33,582 bases of DNA from Sulfuritalea sp. (GCA_018333815.1 JAGXSN010000142.1:1-33582), one strand, 5' to 3'; positions 9,318-18,149 are shown, counted from the first letter of the stretch. Notes: generated from the letters alone by a model not told the origin. Made by a program: numbers and translations.

Positions 9318-11255
9318 TCAACCGGGTTCCCGCACGGCCGGGCCGGTGACGGCATCGAAGCCGAGGGCGGCGAGAGCGTCGAGTTCACGCTGGTTTTGGA
9401 CGCCGACGCCGATGACCAGGGTGCCGATGCCGTGCACCATCTTGCACAGTCCGCCGAGAAATTCGCGGTTGCCCTCGTTCCGGTCGATGTCCCGCACGAA
9501 GCTGGTATCGACCTTCACATAATCGACGCCGAGGTCGGCGAACTTGTCGACCTCGGCCAGCTTGCGTCCGAAATTCTCGATGCCCACCTTGCAGCCTTGC
9601 GCCTTGAGCGCGCGGCAAAGTTCGTTGAAGGCGTCGAAGTGGCTGACCGCCGCGGCTTCGGGCACTTCCACCCACAAGCGCTGGCACAGTTCGCCCTGCC
9701 TCCTGAGCTGGTCGATGAACGCCTTGCGGAAGTCGCGGTCGGCGCAGGTGTCGGCCGCCAGGTTGATCGCGAGATGGCCGGTTTGCTTGTTCAAGGCGTC
9801 CAGCGCCAGCTTGATCACGCCCTGGTCGATGGGGGCGGTCAGCCCGAGGCGCACGGCGTAGGGCATGAAGTCGCCGGCCGGCCGCCACGGGCCGTCCAGC
9901 TCGGTTTGCAGCCGGATGACGCCTTCGCGGTGCATCAGCACCGCGCCCCGGGTGGCGACGACCGGGAAGTTCTCCAGCTTGATGCGGTCTTCCCGGAGCG
10001 CCGTCGCGATGAGTTCGCGCCAAGTTTCGGCCGGCAGCGCGGCGATGCCGGCGGCGTCGCCTTCATGCACGATCACGCTGTTGGCGCCCTGGGCTTCGGC
10101 CCGGGCGAGCAGCTGGTCGCATCCGGCGAGCAGCTTGTCCAGGGCGTCGCCGCGTCGGTAGCGGGCGGCGCCGATGTAAAACATGTCCTCGATCCCGGCA
10201 TGGCGCTCCTTGCACAACCGGGCCATCGCCTCGGCCAGCTGGCCGGCCAGCTGGCCGACCTCGTGCTGGTTTTGCGCGAGCAGGGCGAAGTCGGGGCCGT
10301 TCAGGCGCGCCGGCATCCATTTGACGTGGCCGCTGCAGAGGTTCTTGAGGACGTCGCCGATGGCGCGCATCAACTGGTCGGTTGCGCTGCGGCCGAGCTG
10401 ACGGTGGATCTCGGCAAGATCCTTGAGGCGCAGCAGCACGAAGGCGCCATGGGGCGCGGACTCGTCGCTTTCCAGCGCCTCGCGCACGCGGCTCATGAAA
10501 TAGTCCCGATTGGGCAGGCCGCTGACGGCATCGTAATTGTGCTGCTTGCGCAGGGCGTCGAGGCGGGCGGCTTCCTCCGCGAACATCTGCTTGACGCGGG
10601 CCACCATGCCGTTCATGGCGGCAACGACGCTTTGCAGTTCCGGCGTCCCGGGTTCCGGCACGCTGATGAAGCGGCGTTCGGCAATGGCGTTTGCCTGCGC
10701 CACGACCTGGTCGAGCGGCCGGGTGATCAGGCGCAGCATCAGGGTGGCGAGCACGCCGGCCAGGATGCCGCCGGCGAGGAACCAGCCGATCAGTTCCAGC
10801 GTGCCGCGCCAGAGATCCTGATAGGCGAACCGGCTGTGGCTGGCGAGCGAGATGCTGCCATATTGCTTCCAGCCGTCCGTGATGTGCGCCACGCCGGGAG
10901 CGACGCGGATCGGCAACAGACGTACGAACCATGCGGGCGCGCCCGGATCGAGGTCGGCGGCGGCGATCCGTTCGACGATCACCCTGCCGGCGGGATCGGT
11001 GAGCCGAATCTCCTGATAGTGGCCGTTGTCGAACAGCGCCGCCAGCAGCAGCTCCATCGTCACCGGATCCTTGTCGGTCTGCTGAGACATCGAGAGGGCG
11101 AGCGCGGTGGCGTTGTCCTTGTTCTTGATGAAGAGCTGCTTTTCAAGGTAGCCGCGCGCGGTCAGCGTATTGACCAGCAGACTGCCGACGAAGGCGGCCA
11201 GCGTCAGGCCGATGATGGTGAGCCAGATGCGTCTGAAGAGGGACATGGCGTTCAT
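9318..11255 (-). CDS. lapD: LapD-like c-di-GMP receptor: periplasmic LapD/MoxY-type domain, HAMP, degenerate GGDEF and degenerate EAL
   Basis: 645 aa; N-terminal TM, periplasmic loop with TDGWKQYGS, second TM, HAMP-like segment; GGDEF replaced by LNGPDF; EAL motif absent (HREGVIRL); adjacent to lapG-like gene. Confidence 0.9.
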   Translation of the reverse strand: MNAMSLFRRIWLTIIGLTLAAFVGSLLVNTLTARGYLEKQLFIKNKDNATALALSMSQQTDKDPVTMELLLAALFDNGHYQEIRLTDPAGRVIVERIAAADLDPGAPAWFVRLLPIRVAPGVAHITDGWKQYGSISLASHSRFAYQDLWRGTLELIGWFLAGGILAGVLATLMLRLITRPLDQVVAQANAIAERRFISVPEPGTPELQSVVAAMNGMVARVKQMFAEEAARLDALRKQHNYDAVSGLPNRDYFMSRVREALESDESAPHGAFVLLRLKDLAEIHRQLGRSATDQLMRAIGDVLKNLCSGHVKWMPARLNGPDFALLAQNQHEVGQLAGQLAEAMARLCKERHAGIEDMFYIGAARYRRGDALDKLLAGCDQLLARAEAQGANSVIVHEGDAAGIAALPAETWRELIATALREDRIKLENFPVVATRGAVLMHREGVIRLQTELDGPWRPAGDFMPYAVRLGLTAPIDQGVIKLALDALNKQTGHLAINLAADTCADRDFRKAFIDQLRRQGELCQRLWVEVPEAAAVSHFDAFNELCRALKAQGCKVGIENFGRKLAEVDKFADLGVDYVKVDTSFVRDIDRNEGNREFLGGLCKMVHGIGTLVIGVGVQNQRELDALAALGFDAVTGPAVREPG

Positions 11256-11290
11256 TGCTCCGGAAGTTGAATGGTAAGGCCCCTATGGTT

Positions 11291-11322
11291 CATTCGTTCA
11301 TTCGTTCATGCGTTCATTCGTA
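11291..11322. repeat. Octanucleotide tandem repeat (CATTCGTT, ~4 copies) at the lapG-lapD junction
   Basis: CATTCGTT CATTCGTT CATGCGTT CATTCGTA; minus strand reads repeated ATGAACGA. Confidence 0.85.
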
Positions 11323-12003
11323 GCCTTCGGCCCGCATGCGGGCGATCAGGTCGCGCCAGCGGGAAAGCCTGGCGGTGGAACTGCCGGCATCCTTCCTTTC
11401 GGCCGCGCCGGCGCCGGTCCACAAGCCCTCGCTGTTGAAACTGAAGATGGGCATCAGGTCGCCGCGCCGCGAGGCGGGGCGCACTTCGGTGATCAGGTTG
11501 TCGAGGATGAGCGGCTCTCCGGTCGGCTCCTCGTAATAGGCCAGCACCATGTGCGCCTGGGTGATCTCGCTGCGCGGACCGCCGATACGCGCCCTGACAT
11601 AGGTGATGCGCAGGCTTTCGAGCGGCACGCCGAGGCTGCGCAAGGAAAAATATTTGGCGATGGAAAAATCCTCGCAATCGCCGATGCCGCGGCCCATGAA
11701 TTCGAGCGGCGTCGCCCAGTAGTCGTTGACGCCCCAGATGGCCTGATCCTCGCCGAACTGGATTCTGCGGTTGAAGAATTCATTGACCCGCCGGACCTTG
11801 TCCGCTTCACTGAGCGACTGGGCGGACAGCATCATCTCCTGCCAGGCCACCACGACCTGCACGGCGCGCTCCCCGTAGCGGGCCTGGGCGAGCTGCAGCA
11901 TCCGGTCGTAGCCCGGCGCGGCCGCCACCCAGACGGCGAAAAGCAGCACAGCCGTCAGTCCGGCGATCCAGCGCGTTATTGTCAAGAAGATACAAAGGGA
12001 CAC
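11314..12003 (-). CDS. lapG: LapG-like transglutaminase-like cysteine peptidase (periplasmic adhesin protease)
   Basis: GDCEDFSIAKY (Cys), AHMVL (His), LILDNL (Asp) match the bacterial transglutaminase-like cysteine protease triad; N-terminal hydrophobic anchor. ORF is open to 12096; GTG at 12003 chosen as a plausible start just before the hydrophobic segment. Confidence 0.87.
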   Translation of the reverse strand: MSLCIFLTITRWIAGLTAVLLFAVWVAAAPGYDRMLQLAQARYGERAVQVVVAWQEMMLSAQSLSEADKVRRVNEFFNRRIQFGEDQAIWGVNDYWATPLEFMGRGIGDCEDFSIAKYFSLRSLGVPLESLRITYVRARIGGPRSEITQAHMVLAYYEEPTGEPLILDNLITEVRPASRRGDLMPIFSFNSEGLWTGAGAAERKDAGSSTARLSRWRDLIARMRAEGYE

Positions 12004-12135
12004 GACGGGACGACCATTGCGGTTCAGGATTGTTGAATTGTTTACTCTTTGGTCGTATGCTAGGCCGCAAGCATAAATCGGCGGCAAAAGCTGCAAAAAA
12101 ATTTAGGCAGGCAAAACACTTCGGGGAGCAACAAC

Positions 12136-13641
12136 GTGAAAAACATGCGCAGCAACAGTGTCGCCATCGCCATTATGTCCTGTTTGGCGACATGGAGCTC
12201 ATCGGGCTTGGCTTATGACCTGAAGGAAGCCGCACAGGAAGCCGCTTTGCGCAACCCCGAAGTCGTCTCGAAATGGCACGCTTTCCGCGAGGCGAGCCAG
12301 AGTATCGATGTCGCCCGGGGCGGCTACTTTCCGAAAGTCGATCTGAGCACCGGCGTCAAGCGCGAACACCTCGACGAGGCGGGCGCCGCAGGCCGGGATG
12401 TCAGCTATACAACGCGGGGAACTTCCCTGTTTCTGAACCAGATGATCTTCGACGGCTTTGCGACGAAGAGCGCAGTCGAGCGTCTCAGCTATGCGCAACG
12501 CGTGCGCTACTTCGAAATGCTCGACAAGACCGCGGAAACAGTGCTCGAAGCGGTCCGGGCCTACAACGACGTGTTGCGCTATCGCAAGCTCGCCCAGCTG
12601 GCCGAGGAAAACTACATACAGCACCGCGCCATCCACGAGCAAATTTCCCGGCGCGTCAAGGCCGGAGTAGGCCGTCAGGTCGATCTGGAGCAGGCGGGGG
12701 GTCGTCTGGCCCTGGCCGAGTCGAACCTGCTGGTCGAAACCAGCAACCTGCATGATGTCAGCGCGCGCTTCCAGCGCATCGTCGGCAAGGCGCCGCCCGC
12801 CGCCATCCGCGAACCCGCCCTGCTGAACAAGGAAATCCCCAAGACCAAGGCCGAGGCGGTGACGATCGCCTACCAGAACAACCCGACCCTGCTGGCCGCC
12901 CAGGAGAACATCGTGGCGGCCACCGCCGAGGCGCGCGGCACCAACGCGGCCTTCATGCCCAAGCTGTACTTCCAGGCCCGCCACGATCTGGGCCACAGGG
13001 TCGATGGCATCGATAACCCGCCCGACAGCTCGCTGACCAGTTATGGCCTGGTGCTGAACATGAACCTGTTCAATGGCGGCTCCGACCGTGCGAAAAAGCG
13101 CCAGTACGCCGAGCGCGTGAACATCGCCAAGGATTTGCGCGACAAGGCCTGTGTCGATATTCGCCAGGGCGTCAGCATCGGTTTCAACGACCTCAAGAAG
13201 CTGGCTGAACAGATTGAATACCTCGACCAGCACCAGCTCTCCTCCGAAAAAGCCCGCGACGCCTACCGCAAGCAGTTCGACATCGGTCAGCGCACCCTGC
13301 TCGACCTGCTCGATACGGAGAACGAATTGTTCCAGGCGCGGCGCGCCTACCGGAATGCCCTGCACGACCAGTTCTTCGCCCATGCCCGCACGCAGGCCGG
13401 CATGGGCAGGCTGTTGCAGCAGATGGGTCTGCAGCATCTCGAAGCCGAAGGGCTGGCGAAACAGGAAGAGGTTGCCGACTTCGATCCGCTGGCGAAGTGT
13501 CCGCCCGAAGGCGATCTGAGCGTGACGCTGGACAAGGACAAGATTTTCGCCGATGCGCTGAAAGCGCGGCCCGAGCTGCTGCCGCCCCATCTGCCGGCAG
13601 CGCCCGCGCCCGCCTCCGCGAAGGTTCCTGCGAAGAAGTAA
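12136..13641 (+). CDS. lapE: TolC-family type I secretion outer-membrane protein (LapE-like)
   Basis: 501 aa; signal peptide ending SSSGLAYD; TolC repeats (AAQEAALRNPEVVSKWHAFREASQSIDVARGGYFPKVDLS; RTLLDLLDTENELFQARRAYRNALHD). Confidence 0.9.
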   Translation: MKNMRSNSVAIAIMSCLATWSSSGLAYDLKEAAQEAALRNPEVVSKWHAFREASQSIDVARGGYFPKVDLSTGVKREHLDEAGAAGRDVSYTTRGTSLFLNQMIFDGFATKSAVERLSYAQRVRYFEMLDKTAETVLEAVRAYNDVLRYRKLAQLAEENYIQHRAIHEQISRRVKAGVGRQVDLEQAGGRLALAESNLLVETSNLHDVSARFQRIVGKAPPAAIREPALLNKEIPKTKAEAVTIAYQNNPTLLAAQENIVAATAEARGTNAAFMPKLYFQARHDLGHRVDGIDNPPDSSLTSYGLVLNMNLFNGGSDRAKKRQYAERVNIAKDLRDKACVDIRQGVSIGFNDLKKLAEQIEYLDQHQLSSEKARDAYRKQFDIGQRTLLDLLDTENELFQARRAYRNALHDQFFAHARTQAGMGRLLQQMGLQHLEAEGLAKQEEVADFDPLAKCPPEGDLSVTLDKDKIFADALKARPELLPPHLPAAPAPASAKVPAKK

Positions 13642-13680
13642 GCAGGCACGACAAGGCGCAAGGCGGCGGCACCGACTTTT

Positions 13681-13985
13681 TCAGTGCGACTCAGCCGCCT
13701 TGCAGGCGCCCTCGATAACGGCATCCGAGAGGTAGTAGCCGGCACGCTTCAAGTCCCGCAGGGTCGAGCGCAGATCGTTCAGCAGACCGCGCCGACCACT
13801 CGGTCATCTCCTCGTCGGTCATATCGACGACGGGCACGCCGTCCCGACTCGCGGCCAACAGGAACTCGACGCGACCCATGCCGGCCAACCGCCCAGCCTT
13901 GCCGGAAGAAATGCGGCCCTGCTCGAAGAGCTTCAGCGCCAGCAGATAGCGCGCTTCGTCGGGAAAGTTGCTCGCCAGCTTGCGG
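13681..13985 (-). pseudogene. Relic UPF0175-DUF3368 toxin-antitoxin module (antitoxin-like core joined to toxin C-terminal fragment)
   Basis: Minus-strand conceptual translation KLASNFPDEARYLLALKLFEQGRISSGKAGRLAGMGRVEFLLAASRDGVPVVDMTDEEMTEW (UPF0175-like, TAG a few codons upstream, no start), then in another frame GLLNDLRSTLRDLKRAGYYLSDAVIEGACKAAESH* (DUF3368 C-terminus-like). Confidence 0.65.
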
Positions 13986-14183
13986 CTTGCAGGCGGCTAT
14001 ACCGTGTCGGGTGCTCCACCACGCCAGAGGCTGCGCCACCGGCTTTGTCGCTCCTGCTATTGCCGTCTCGCCAGCGCCGACTTCGGCAGGCCACCGAAGG
14101 GATCGCCCAGTGAGCCTCCATGCCGCTAAACTTACCATGTCATTTGGAAATCACGCCGCCGCGAGCAAAAGGACTCTACAACG

Positions 14184-15068
14184 ATGAACACCAAGCAACT
14201 GCCGACGCTGGGGGCTAAGTCCTTCGAGGCTATCAAGCAGACCAATGAACATGGCGCTGAATACTGGAGCGCCCGCGACCTGCAAACTCTCCTCGGCTAC
14301 AGTCAGTGGCGGCGCTTCGAGCAGGCCATCGAGCGAGCGATAACCTCTTGTGAGAAATCGGAAAATCCCCCCGGCTACCATTTTGCCGGTGCCGGCAAAA
14401 TGGTTGACCTTGGGTCGGGCAGCCAACGGACCGTGGAGGATTATCAGCTTTCCCGTTTCGCCTGCTACCTCATTGCCCAGAACGGCGACCCGCGCAAGCC
14501 GGAAATCGCACAGGCTCAGAAATATTTTGCTGTCCAAGCCCGCCGCCAGGAACTCAACGATCAGGCCGCCGCCGACATCGAGCGGCTGGAACTGCGCAAG
14601 CAGACTGCCGAAGAATTCAAGGCCCTCTCCGGTGCGGCACAGGATGCCGGTGTGCAAAGCAAAATGTTCGGCGTCTTCCACGACGCCGGTTACAAGGGTC
14701 TCTATGGTGGCCTGGGCCGCGATGCGATCAAGCGGCGCAAGGCCATCCCGGAAAAAGACAATCTGCTCGACCGCATGAACGCCACCGAACTGGCCGCCAA
14801 CCAGTTCCGCATGACCCAGACCCGCGACAAGCTGGCGCGCGATGGCGTGCGCAATCAGGCCCAGGCCATCCAGACCCACGAGCAGGTCGGCAAGGAAGTG
14901 CGCGATGCCATCAAGCGTATCGGCGGCACGCCGCCAGAGAGCATCCCGCCCGCCGAGCACATCAAGGAAGTCGAGAAGCGCCTGAAGTCAGCGACGCCGA
15001 AGCTCGAACTGGATAAACGTGAGGCCAGCGGGCTGCTGGGCGATACGAAACCGGAAACGAAGGCATGA
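14184..15068 (+). CDS. dinD: DNA damage-inducible protein D (DinD)
   Basis: 294 aa; FEAIKQTNEHGAEYWSARDLQTLLGYSQWRRFEQAIERAITSC...QLSRFACYLIAQNGDPRKPEIAQAQKYFAVQARRQEL is characteristic of DinD. Confidence 0.92.
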   Translation: MNTKQLPTLGAKSFEAIKQTNEHGAEYWSARDLQTLLGYSQWRRFEQAIERAITSCEKSENPPGYHFAGAGKMVDLGSGSQRTVEDYQLSRFACYLIAQNGDPRKPEIAQAQKYFAVQARRQELNDQAAADIERLELRKQTAEEFKALSGAAQDAGVQSKMFGVFHDAGYKGLYGGLGRDAIKRRKAIPEKDNLLDRMNATELAANQFRMTQTRDKLARDGVRNQAQAIQTHEQVGKEVRDAIKRIGGTPPESIPPAEHIKEVEKRLKSATPKLELDKREASGLLGDTKPETKA

Positions 15069-15238
15069 CCAAAAAACAGAAACCCGAACTCACTGGATCG
15101 GCAAGGAAACCCGCCCCAAGCCAGAGCCGCGCATCCTGCTGGAAGACCCGGCGCGGAGTCACCACGCCAAGCGCCGTCCCACCAGCGCCGACTTGTTCGA
15201 CAACCGGCTGATCTTCGGCAACAACCTGCTGGCACTCT
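15065..15238 (+). pseudogene. Truncated, frameshifted site-specific DNA-methyltransferase (Type III Mod-like N-terminus)
   Basis: MTKKQKPEL, then after a 1-nt frameshift WIGKETRPKPEPRILLEDPARSHHAKRRPTSADLFDNRLIFGNNLLAL, matching the usual Mod N-terminus; no catalytic DPPY/FAGSG downstream. Confidence 0.75.
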
Positions 15239-15273
15239 GTATTTTGTTCGCCTGCCGCTGAGAGAGAATGTTT

Positions 15274-15735
15274 ATGCGCTACTGGCTGATGAAAAGCGAG
15301 CCGTCCGTGGTCGGCATCGACCACGTGCTGGCGATGCCGGACCGGACCGTGGACTGGTGGGGGGTGCGCAACTACCAGGCGCGCAATTTCATGCGCGACC
15401 AGATGCGGGTGGGCGACGGCGTGTTCTTCTATCACTCCAACTGCAAGCAGCCGGGCATCGCCGGGCTGGCCGAGGTAGTCAAGCTGGCCTATCCGGACCG
15501 CATGCAGTTCGATCCCGCCAGCCCCTACTACGACCCGAAGTCCACCCCGGAGAATCCGCGCTGGGTGAATGTCGATGTGCGCATCGTGAGGAAAACCCGG
15601 CTGGTCGGCCTCGACGAACTGCGCGCACATCCGGAACTCGCGAACATGCGCGTACTCCAGCGCGGCAACCGGCTGTCGATCACGCCGGTCGATCCGGCAG
15701 AGTGGGACTTCATCGTCCGGGAGCTGCTCAAATGA
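15274..15735 (+). CDS. EVE domain-containing protein (PUA/ASCH-like fold)
   Basis: MRYWLMKSEPSVVGIDHV...DWWGVRNYQARNFMRDQMRVGDGVFFYHSNCKQPGIAGLAEVVK is a typical EVE signature; start at 15268 also possible. Confidence 0.93.
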   Translation: MRYWLMKSEPSVVGIDHVLAMPDRTVDWWGVRNYQARNFMRDQMRVGDGVFFYHSNCKQPGIAGLAEVVKLAYPDRMQFDPASPYYDPKSTPENPRWVNVDVRIVRKTRLVGLDELRAHPELANMRVLQRGNRLSITPVDPAEWDFIVRELLK

Positions 15736-16529
15736 CGCTCTGGCTGATCGGTTATGTCGTGCTCGGCGCCGTGGCCGGTTTCTTCGCCGGCCTGCTCGGC
15801 GTCGGCGGCGGCGCGATCATGGTGCCGGTGCTGGCGCTGATGTTCGCCGCGCAGGGATTTCCCGAAACCCACCTGATGCACCTCGCGCTCGGCACTTCGA
15901 TGGCGGCGATCATTTTCACCTCGATCTCCAGCCTGCGCGCGCACCATGGCCACGGCGCCGTGCGCTGGCCGATCGTGCGCGTCATCGCGCCGGGCATCAT
16001 GATCGGCACCTTCGCCGGCGCGCAGCTCGCGAGCATCGTCCCGACCCGTCCGCTGGCGATCTTCTTCGCCGTGTTCATGAGCTATGTCGCCTTCCAGATG
16101 TTGACGAACATCAAGCCGAAGCCCGCGCGCCAGCTGCCCGGGACGTTCGGCATGTTCGTCGTCGGCAGCGGCATCGGCGCCGTTTCGGCGCTGGTCGCCA
16201 TCGGCGGCGGCTCGCTGTCGGTGCCGTTCATGACCTGGTGCAACGTCAAGATGCACGAAGCGATCGGCACCTCGGCGGCGATCGGTTTCCCGATCGCGGT
16301 CGCCGGCACCCTCGGTTATCTGGTCGGCGGCTGGGGCGCCGGCGGACTGCCGGCCTGGAGTTTCGGCTATGTCTATCTGCCCGCGCTGGCGGCCTGCGTG
16401 GCGGCCAGCATGCTGACCGCGCCGCTGGGCGCGAAGGCCGCGCACAGCCTGCCGGTCGCAACCCTGAAGAAGATTTTCGCGGGCGTGATCCTGCTGTTGC
16501 TGGCGAAGATGGTGCACGGCCTGTTTTAG
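15732..16529 (+). CDS. Sulfite exporter TauE/SafE family permease
   Basis: Multi-TM; GFFAGLLGVGGGAIMVPVLALMF and VSALVAIGGGSLSVPFMTWCNV repeats; ATGA overlap with EVE gene. Confidence 0.9.
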   Translation: MTLWLIGYVVLGAVAGFFAGLLGVGGGAIMVPVLALMFAAQGFPETHLMHLALGTSMAAIIFTSISSLRAHHGHGAVRWPIVRVIAPGIMIGTFAGAQLASIVPTRPLAIFFAVFMSYVAFQMLTNIKPKPARQLPGTFGMFVVGSGIGAVSALVAIGGGSLSVPFMTWCNVKMHEAIGTSAAIGFPIAVAGTLGYLVGGWGAGGLPAWSFGYVYLPALAACVAASMLTAPLGAKAAHSLPVATLKKIFAGVILLLLAKMVHGLF

Positions 16530-16533
16530 TCGG

Positions 16534-17160
16534 CTATTCCACTCCGGCCCAGCGCAGGATCGGCGCCCACTGCTCCCAGTCCTGGGCGGCGCGCGAAGCA
16601 GGCAACTCGAAAATGGTCAGGCCATGGGCCGCCGCCTGCACGTAGTTCTGCGTGTCGCGCAGATGGGCGATCACCGGCAGGCCGGTGTCCTGCAGGAAGC
16701 GTTCGAGTTCCGCCGCGGCCCGCGTGCGCGCATCGACGCGCATGCCGACGACGACGATTTCGACCGGACGTTTGCGCAGCGCCTTCTCTTCGAGCATGTC
16801 GTCGAGGAAGCGCCGCGTCGCGAGGATGTCGAACAGCGAGGGCGCCAGCGGCACGACGATGCGATCGGCCTGCCTGAGCACGCGGGCGAGTTTCTTGCCG
16901 TGCAGCCCGGCCGGCGTGTCGAGAACCACGCGTTCCGTGCCGGGCGGCGGCCGCGCCGGCGCATCCGGCCGGATGTCCCAGGTGGCGATCGGGGGCAGGG
17001 CCGGCGAGCGCAGCCGCAGCCAGGCGCGGCTCGACTGCTGGCGGTCGATGTCGCCGAGCATGACGCGGCTGCCGCGTTGCGCCAGTCCGCCGGCCAGGTT
17101 GGTCGCCAGCGTGCTCTTGCCGACGCCGCCCTTGGGGTTTGCGACGAGGTAAACTTGCAT
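16534..17160 (-). CDS. ParA/MinD-family P-loop ATPase (no ParB visible)
   Basis: MQVYLVANPKGGVGKSTLATNLAGGLAQRG; deviant Walker A KGGVGKST; VVLDTPAG. Confidence 0.88.
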   Translation of the reverse strand: MQVYLVANPKGGVGKSTLATNLAGGLAQRGSRVMLGDIDRQQSSRAWLRLRSPALPPIATWDIRPDAPARPPPGTERVVLDTPAGLHGKKLARVLRQADRIVVPLAPSLFDILATRRFLDDMLEEKALRKRPVEIVVVGMRVDARTRAAAELERFLQDTGLPVIAHLRDTQNYVQAAAHGLTIFELPASRAAQDWEQWAPILRWAGVE

Positions 17161-17164
17161 CGGC

Positions 17165-18139
17165 TCAGGGCAGCAGCACGGAGGAACCGGTGGTCCTGCG
17201 CGCCGCCAGGTCGATGTGCGCCTGCGCCGCATCCTTCAGCGCATAGGTCTGGTTGACCTCGATCCTGACCTTGCCGGAGGCGACGACGTCGAACAGTTCC
17301 TGCGCGGCGGCCAACAGGTCGGCGCGCCCGGCGATGTAGGTGAACAGCGTCGGGCGCGTCAGGAACAGCGAGCCGCGCTTCGAGAGTTCGAGCGTATCCA
17401 CGGGCGGCACGGGACCGGAGGCATTGCCGAAGGTGACCATCATCCCCAGCGGCCGCAGGCAGTCGAGCGAGCCGGTGAAGGTGTCCTTGCCGATCGAGTC
17501 GTACGCGACCGGCACGCCCGCGCCGTGGGTGATCTCCTTGACGCGCGCGACGAAATCCTCGCGCGTGTAGATGATCGGATGGTCGCAGCCGTGCGCCTTG
17601 GCGAGCGCGGCCTTGGCGTCCGAGCTGACGGTGCCGATTACCGTCGCGCCGAGCGCCTTCGCCCACTGGCAGACGATCAGCCCGACACCGCCGGCCGCCG
17701 CCTGGATCAGGATCGTGTCATTTGCTTGAACCCGGAATGTGCGGCGCAGCAGGTATTGCGCGGTCATGCCCTGCAGCATCATCGCCGCGGCCGTCTTGAA
17801 ATCGATGCTGTCCGGCAGCTTCACCAGCCGGTCGGCCGGCAGGTTGCGTACCTCGGCATAGGCGCCCGGCGGACCACCCGCATAGGCGACGCGATCGCCC
17901 GGCTTGATGTCCGTCACGGCGCTGCCGACCGCTTCGACGACGCCGGCGCCCTCGAGGCCGAGGCCGCTCGGCAGCGGCAGTGGGTAGAGGCCGCTGCGGT
18001 GGTAGATGTCGATGAAATTCAGCCCGACGGCCGCGTGGCGCACCATCGCTTCATTCGGTGCCGTCTCGCCAACGCCGACTTCTTCCCAGCGCAGCACTTC
18101 GGGACCGCCAGTTTCATGGATACGGATTGCATGCGTCAT
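17165..18139 (-). CDS. Quinone oxidoreductase / zinc-independent MDR family (zeta-crystallin-like)
   Basis: MTHAIRIHETGGPEVLRWEEVGVGE...NFIDIYHRSGLYPLPLPSGLGLEGAGVVEAVG; AAAGGVGLIVCQWAKALGATVIGTVSS. Confidence 0.92.
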   Translation of the reverse strand: MTHAIRIHETGGPEVLRWEEVGVGETAPNEAMVRHAAVGLNFIDIYHRSGLYPLPLPSGLGLEGAGVVEAVGSAVTDIKPGDRVAYAGGPPGAYAEVRNLPADRLVKLPDSIDFKTAAAMMLQGMTAQYLLRRTFRVQANDTILIQAAAGGVGLIVCQWAKALGATVIGTVSSDAKAALAKAHGCDHPIIYTREDFVARVKEITHGAGVPVAYDSIGKDTFTGSLDCLRPLGMMVTFGNASGPVPPVDTLELSKRGSLFLTRPTLFTYIAGRADLLAAAQELFDVVASGKVRIEVNQTYALKDAAQAHIDLAARRTTGSSVLLP

Positions 18140-18149
18140 GGCAAACTCC

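Noticed and set aside
9396-11270. 624-aa plus-strand ORF
   Set aside because: Antisense shadow of the LapD-like gene; low-complexity H/Q/G/A/V-rich translation with no domain motifs.
13684-14187. 167-aa plus-strand ORF between lapE and dinD
   Set aside because: R/P/S-rich translation; minus-strand TA-relic homology explains the first part better.
15274-15735. EVE protein as part of the defence scar
   Set aside because: EVE genes are common housekeeping-type genes in Proteobacteria and it is coupled (ATGA) to the TauE permease; proximity alone is weak evidence.
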